A stretch of DNA of 64,000 nt from Agapetus fuscipes (Eukaryota; Arthropoda; Insecta; Trichoptera; Glossosomatidae). The translations under genes and the position numbers were made by a program. Under the pieces are notes generated by a model. The model was not told the origin of the DNA, searched no databases, and saw only the letters and a list, made by a program, of their open reading frames with translations. Positions 62,547-64,000 of this stretch are shown one piece after another (position 1 is the first letter of the stretch; each line of letters opens with the position of its first letter). The stretch is taken from the NCBI GenBank assembly GCA_951799405.1, contig OX637332.1, positions 30,356,832 to 30,420,831 on the forward strand. Reading direction: 5' to 3'.

Positions 62547-63171
62547 GGGGCTGTCCATATATTACGTCATTCGCATTAAGGGGGGGGAGTCTGGTCTGCG
62601 GATGATGGCAAATGATGTACGAGTACCAAAAGTGACGTCGTTCTTGTAAATACCAATTTCTACGCAACGCAACTACGCAACTAAGCTACACATATAGTGT
62701 AACTTCTTGCCGCGTTATCCCCGAAGGGGTCGCATGTGGCGAGTTGAACCTATTTATTTTTATAGGTAAGGGGGCCGGCCTTACGCCAACCACTTCAGTT
62801 GAAGTGGAGGTTTCCCAGCTCCCGAGAGTGCTGGTACTCATTTCTTGTGAAGGCTGAGTAAACCTTGCCGGTATTCTATTTTGGGGTTTGAAATAAACAC
62901 CGAAACGGGAAATCATTTCTGACACCCTCGGTGGGATTCGAACCCGAGCTTTCGGCATGGAATGCAAGCACTCTACCACCTGAGCCATCGACCGGACTAC
63001 AAAATATACAAAATATTATGTAAGTAATATAACATTATTAATTATTAAGCTCATCCATTATTACAGCAAGAGGGGTAGGGGAGGTCATTAGATAATGACT
63101 ATAGGATGATTGTAAGGGGGGGGGGGGTCGAAAATCGGCCAAAATCGATGACGTAATTTATGGACGGCCCC
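62547..63171 (-). mobile_element. GGGGCCGTCC MITE, AAT duplication, split by SINE-2
   Basis: Inverted relative to 22218-22505, same termini, AAT on both sides (62544-62546, 63172-63174). Confidence 0.9.
62665..62998 (-). mobile_element. SINE-2, full length, nested
   Basis: Inverted: GCAACGCAACTACGCAACTA (TGCGT-type tail), GCCGGCCTTACGCCAACCAC, box B TGGGATTCGAACCCGAGC, box A CACCTGAGCCATCGACCGGA. CTAC on both sides. Confidence 0.92.
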
Positions 63172-63261
63172 AATGTTACATATCTTTGCAACTTAGATTA
63201 GATTAGATGTCAACACACATCCTAATTTTTCAGCAGAAGTAGACTGAAGAATGACAACACA

Positions 63262-63510
63262 TCGCACGTTTAATAATAAAGAGCAATAACTCAAAAAACA
63301 AGATTGTTTGGAAATCACGTTTGAAGTTCAGACAACCAGTACAACTTGTATGGGATGAAAAAGGCGGCCGATGTTTTATCTCGGTCATATTCTTCCAAAT
63401 TGAACGGTTGTCGCATTCTACCTATTCTTCTCGCATTGTTCTTGCGTTTTATTACAAAATCTCGATTTTCCCAATTTTCGAGTTATTTCTCTTTATTATT
63501 AAGCGTGAGA
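63262..63510 (+). mobile_element. MITE-A copy 4
   Basis: 249 bp from TCGCACGTTTAATAATAAAG to TTAAGCGTGAGA, with CA rather than TA at the flanks. Confidence 0.85.
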
Positions 63511-64000
63511 CATGATGTGACATGGCAAGATTTTTGTTAGAGGCTGCTGTCAGATGATTTCTACTGGATTAAAGGACATATTGGAAAGGGTTGGAATCTG
63601 TCCTCTGCGGAAGGTATTGTATATCAAGTTGGAATATGTCTAAGGCTCTGTATTCTCAACGTTAGCATAGTGACTTTATACTGGATGAAAAGGACGCACT
63701 TATGTCAATTGTGTGGGTAGTTTTTTTTATCAGTTCAAAGTCATACAAGCAAACATTGAAAATACCAGGTCTTAGTGCTGCCTCCAAAGTTATATAGAAT
63801 AAGGAGATTGAAGCGTCTGGATGACCTTGGAAGATGCTCATCGAAGTAATGAGCGAAACGTCGGTGTTAATCAAAAAGTAAAATAACTACCAAAACAAGA
63901 ACACAGATACAAAACCTGAAAAAGGTAAATATGTCAACTACAAACGGCGTAAAAGTTTCAATCTACAATTTAGAGTAACTTGGGGTAGTATGGGTTGCAT
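63511..64000. other. No gene seen; one structured RNA-like motif
   Basis: A weak reading DFYWIKGHIGKGWN near 63556 recalls an RNase H motif but does not continue. 63827-63864 holds a hairpin (GCTCAT/ATGAGC) followed by GAAACGTCGG. Confidence 0.45.

Larger units (their letters stand above)
62318..63211 (+). mobile_element. LINE-G copy with two nested insertions
   Basis: LINE-G from CTTGACTTATAGGTTGGTAT to GAATCCCCAAT, a GGGGCCGTCC element (62547-63171) that itself holds a SINE-2, then AATGTTACATATCTTTGCAA and the tail. Confidence 0.9.

Noticed and set aside
63556..63720. RNase H-like reading (YWIKGHIG)
   Set aside because: The match is one short motif; the following residues do not continue the domain.

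Overview
The window is nuclear DNA from an insect, most likely a moth or butterfly. It is AT-rich, its genes are split by GT-AG introns, one gene is an insect-type MEP-1 homologue, and the rest is dense with mobile elements: RTE-like LINE remnants, tRNA-derived SINEs, Helitrons and many miniature inverted-repeat elements. The order Lepidoptera is an inference; insect is well supported. Nothing prokaryotic is present (no operons, no CRISPR) and I found no intact tRNA or rRNA gene.

Three host genes can be supported. (1) Plus strand, 10678-18849: five coding exons joining in frame to a 183-residue secreted protein with a signal peptide and six N-glycosylation sequons, preceded by a TATA-like box, an arthropod initiator and a CRE-like palindrome. 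I do not recognise its family. (2) Minus strand, 38858-30061: seven coding exons giving a 1278-residue seven-zinc-finger protein that I identify as MEP-1, partner of the Mi-2 chromatin remodeller. Its 5' untranslated exon lies further upstream. (3) Minus strand, 54368-54193: the last coding exon of a small acidic/basic protein resembling the KIAA1143 family; its earlier exons were not found. The three genes look functionally unrelated.

Repeat names used below. LINE-G: RTE-like element whose copies end in (GATTA)n; dozens of 5'-truncated copies, the commonest repeat here. LINE-T: related element ending in (GTTACA)n. SINE-1, SINE-2 and SINE-3: tRNA-derived SINEs. MITE-A: about 250 bp, termini TCGCACG, TA target duplication. 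Other DNA elements are PIF/Harbinger-like and hAT-like MITEs, a pogo derivative, two Helitrons and two foldback elements.

Layout: 1-10.1 kb, LTR, LINE and SINE remnants; 10.1-18.9 kb, secreted-protein gene with repeat-filled introns; 18.9-30 kb, repeats and AT-rich sequence; 30-39 kb, MEP-1; 39-54 kb, Helitrons, LTR, LINEs; 54.2 kb, KIAA1143-like exon; 54.5-64 kb, repeats plus one unexplained ORF. Many target-site duplications can be read directly because elements have inserted into one another, which gives relative ages for several insertions.
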